From: Pseudomonadota bacterium
GTDB lineage: Bacteria > Pseudomonadota > Gammaproteobacteria > Burkholderiales > Burkholderiaceae_C
DNA: 7,248 bases
Direction of reading: 5' to 3'
NCBI GenBank assembly: GCA_021798395.1
Contig: JAJZHS010000124.1
Coordinates: 1 to 7,248 of the forward strand
The position numbers were made by a program, and so were the translations under genes. The first letter of the stretch is position 1, and each line of letters starts with the position of its first letter. Below the pieces are notes generated by a model. That model ran no database searches, had not been told where the DNA came from, and saw only the letters and a program-made list of their open reading frames with translations. Positions 6,213-7,248 of the stretch are shown one piece after another.

Positions 6213-6989
6213 TCAGCGGTTTTCGAATCGCGGCGCGCGCTTGGCCAGGAACGCGTCCATGCCTTCCTTCTGATCGTGGGTCGCGAACAGGCTGTGGAAC
6301 GCGCGGCGTTCGAACAGCAGTCCGTCGCCCAGCGGCGCGCTGTAGGCGCGGTTGACGCACTCCTTGGCCATCATCACGCTCTGGCGCGGAAACGCGGCGA
6401 TGGTGCGCGCGGTGTCCATGGCCACTTCGAGCAGCTGCGCCGCCGGAACGATCCGCGACACCAGCCCGGCGCGCTCGGCCTCCTGCGCGTCCATCATGCG
6501 CGCGCTCAGCACCATGTCCATGGCCTTGGATTTGCCGACCGCGCGCGGCAACCGCTGCGTTCCGCCTGCGCCGGGGATGATTCCGATCTTGATTTCGGGC
6601 TGGCCGAAGCGCGCATCGTCGGCCGCGATGATGAAGTCGCACATCATCGCCAGCTCGCAGCCGCCGCCGAGCGCGTAGCCGCCGACCGCTGCGATCACCG
6701 GCTTGCGCACGCGCAGGATCTGCTCCCAGTTGCGCGAAATGAAATCTTCTCGGTAGACCTGCTCGAAGGTCTTCGGTGCCATGGCCGCGATGTCGGCGCC
6801 GGCGGCGAAGGCCTTGGCGCTTCCGGTGAGCACGATGCAGCCGATCGCGTCGTCGGCGTCGTACGCGGCCAGCGCCGCGCCGAGTTCGTCCATCAGCGCG
6901 TCGTTCAGCGCATTGAGTTGCTTGGGCCGGTGCAGGCGGATCAGCGCCACCGCGCCGTCGGTTTCGAGCAGCAGGTTTTCGGGGGTCAT
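6213..6989 (-). CDS. Enoyl-CoA hydratase (crotonase family)
   Basis: The enzyme adds water across the double bond of 2-enoyl-CoA esters in beta-oxidation of fatty acids or of ring-cleavage products. The 258-residue length is standard. The crotonase core is complete: the first oxyanion-hole segment FAAGADI (61-67), the second in GGYALGGGCELAMMCD (103-118) with catalytic Glu112, and FGQPEIKIGIIPGAGGTQRL (128-147) with catalytic Glu132. Both glutamates needed for hydration are present, so it should be a true hydratase and not an isomerase-only relative. The C-terminal SVMMAKECVNRAY and KEGMDAFLAKRAPRF stretches are also typical. The ATG at 6989 has a strong GAGGAG site five bases plus one upstream. 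An unrecognised gene ends 42 bases before it on the same strand. PaaF- or FadB1-type naming is possible, but nothing nearby fixes the pathway, so no symbol is given. Confidence 0.95.
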   Translation of the reverse strand: MTPENLLLETDGAVALIRLHRPKQLNALNDALMDELGAALAAYDADDAIGCIVLTGSAKAFAAGADIAAMAPKTFEQVYREDFISRNWEQILRVRKPVIAAVGGYALGGGCELAMMCDFIIAADDARFGQPEIKIGIIPGAGGTQRLPRAVGKSKAMDMVLSARMMDAQEAERAGLVSRIVPAAQLLEVAMDTARTIAAFPRQSVMMAKECVNRAYSAPLGDGLLFERRAFHSLFATHDQKEGMDAFLAKRAPRFENR

Positions 6990-6993
6990 GCGG

Positions 6994-7000
6994 TCTCCTC
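6994..7000 (-). promoter_or_regulatory. Ribosome binding site of enoyl-CoA hydratase
   Basis: GAGGAGA on the minus strand ends four bases before the ATG at 6989 and is a near-perfect Shine-Dalgarno sequence, the best in the window. It fixes the start codon. It borders a two-copy hexamer repeat (GACCGA, 6999-7010). Confidence 0.8.
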
Positions 7001-7024
7001 GGTCTCGGTCGGATTGTCGGTGGT

Positions 7025-7040
7025 GACGGCGTCAGCCGTC
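7025..7040. repeat. Perfect hairpin over a stop codon
   Basis: GACGGC (7025-7030) and GCCGTC (7035-7040) form a perfect 6-bp stem with a four-base loop that contains the TGA stop of the gene ending at 7032. No T-run follows on the minus strand, so termination is doubtful. It may be a weak attenuating structure between this gene and the enoyl-CoA hydratase, or chance in G+C-rich sequence. Confidence 0.45.
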
Positions 7041-7247
7041 CAGCCAGGCGCGGCGCCGGCGCAGCGCCTGCGCTCCCGCCCGCGGCATCGCATCGAGCTG
7101 CAGCGGGCCGGGCGGTGCCGCGCCGAGCGCGGCGTGCAGTTGCAGCAGCCGCGCGTCGCGCATCACGTGCACCCGCCAGACGTCGCCGGCGCGGCTGCGC
7201 GCGTGGCGCCGGCGGATCGCCTCGATGCTGGCGCGCTCGTCGTCGAT
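7032..7247 (-). CDS. Unrecognised protein, C-terminal fragment (5' end outside window)
   Basis: A minus-strand frame is open from the right edge to a TGA at 7032-7034, giving the last 71 residues of a protein that starts outside the window. The fragment is rich in arginine and alanine, without membrane segments or cysteines. It opens with an acidic-basic helix-like stretch (DDERASIEAIRRRHARSR), then VWRVHVMRDARLLQLHAALG, and ends with RRRRAWLDG. I see no motif that names a family. Support is the open frame, good G/C third-position use, same strand as the enoyl-CoA hydratase and a sensible 42-base gap to its start. The two may be co-transcribed. It could be a shadow frame, but no competing frame covers this stretch convincingly. 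Confidence 0.55.
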   Translation of the reverse strand: MDDERASIEAIRRRHARSRAGDVWRVHVMRDARLLQLHAALGAAPPGPLQLDAMPRAGAQALRRRRAWLDG

Positions 7248-7248
7248 G

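Noticed and set aside
7013..7018. GACAAT as a -10 element for the enoyl-CoA hydratase.
   Set aside because: Only four of six matches, and the hexamer 18 bases upstream (TGGACG) is a poor -35; read-through from the gene ending at 7032 explains expression as well.

Overview
The window is a G+C-rich stretch of bacterial chromosome with a dense, housekeeping-type gene layout. The gene families and the high G+C suggest a betaproteobacterium, most likely of the Burkholderiales. That placement is inferred from general familiarity with such gene sets, not from a database search. No insertion sequence, phage gene, CRISPR array or integrase is visible.

The left part (1-2801) is read on the plus strand. 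It holds the C-terminal part of a VanZ-like membrane protein cut by the window edge, a thioredoxin-fold [2Fe-2S] ferredoxin, an alpha/beta hydrolase overlapping the ferredoxin by 4 bases (ATGA), and a separately spaced D-alanyl-D-alanine carboxypeptidase of the PBP5/6 type. The 121-base gap before the carboxypeptidase carries a long G+C inverted repeat and a short direct repeat.

From 2817 to the right edge everything is on the minus strand. In order of transcription (right to left) there is a C-terminal fragment of an unrecognised protein, an enoyl-CoA hydratase with a strong ribosome binding site, a CAU-anticodon tRNA (probably elongator tRNA-Met) with a near-consensus sigma-70 promoter and a downstream hairpin, then rfbA and rfbC (two of the four dTDP-L-rhamnose enzymes), a small exported protein of unknown function, and miaB. 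miaB and the carboxypeptidase converge, with only 15 bases between their stop codons.

Functionally the window mixes cell-envelope work (VanZ-like protein, PBP5/6, RfbA/RfbC, exported protein) with tRNA supply and modification (tRNA, MiaB) and fatty-acid or aromatic acyl-CoA degradation (enoyl-CoA hydratase). I see no convincing previously undescribed system. The points most worth a second look are the tRNA-hairpin-rfbA arrangement, which leaves rfbAC without an obvious promoter of its own, the lack of rfbB and rfbD, the unknown exported protein 8 bases ahead of miaB, and the structured leader of the carboxypeptidase gene.
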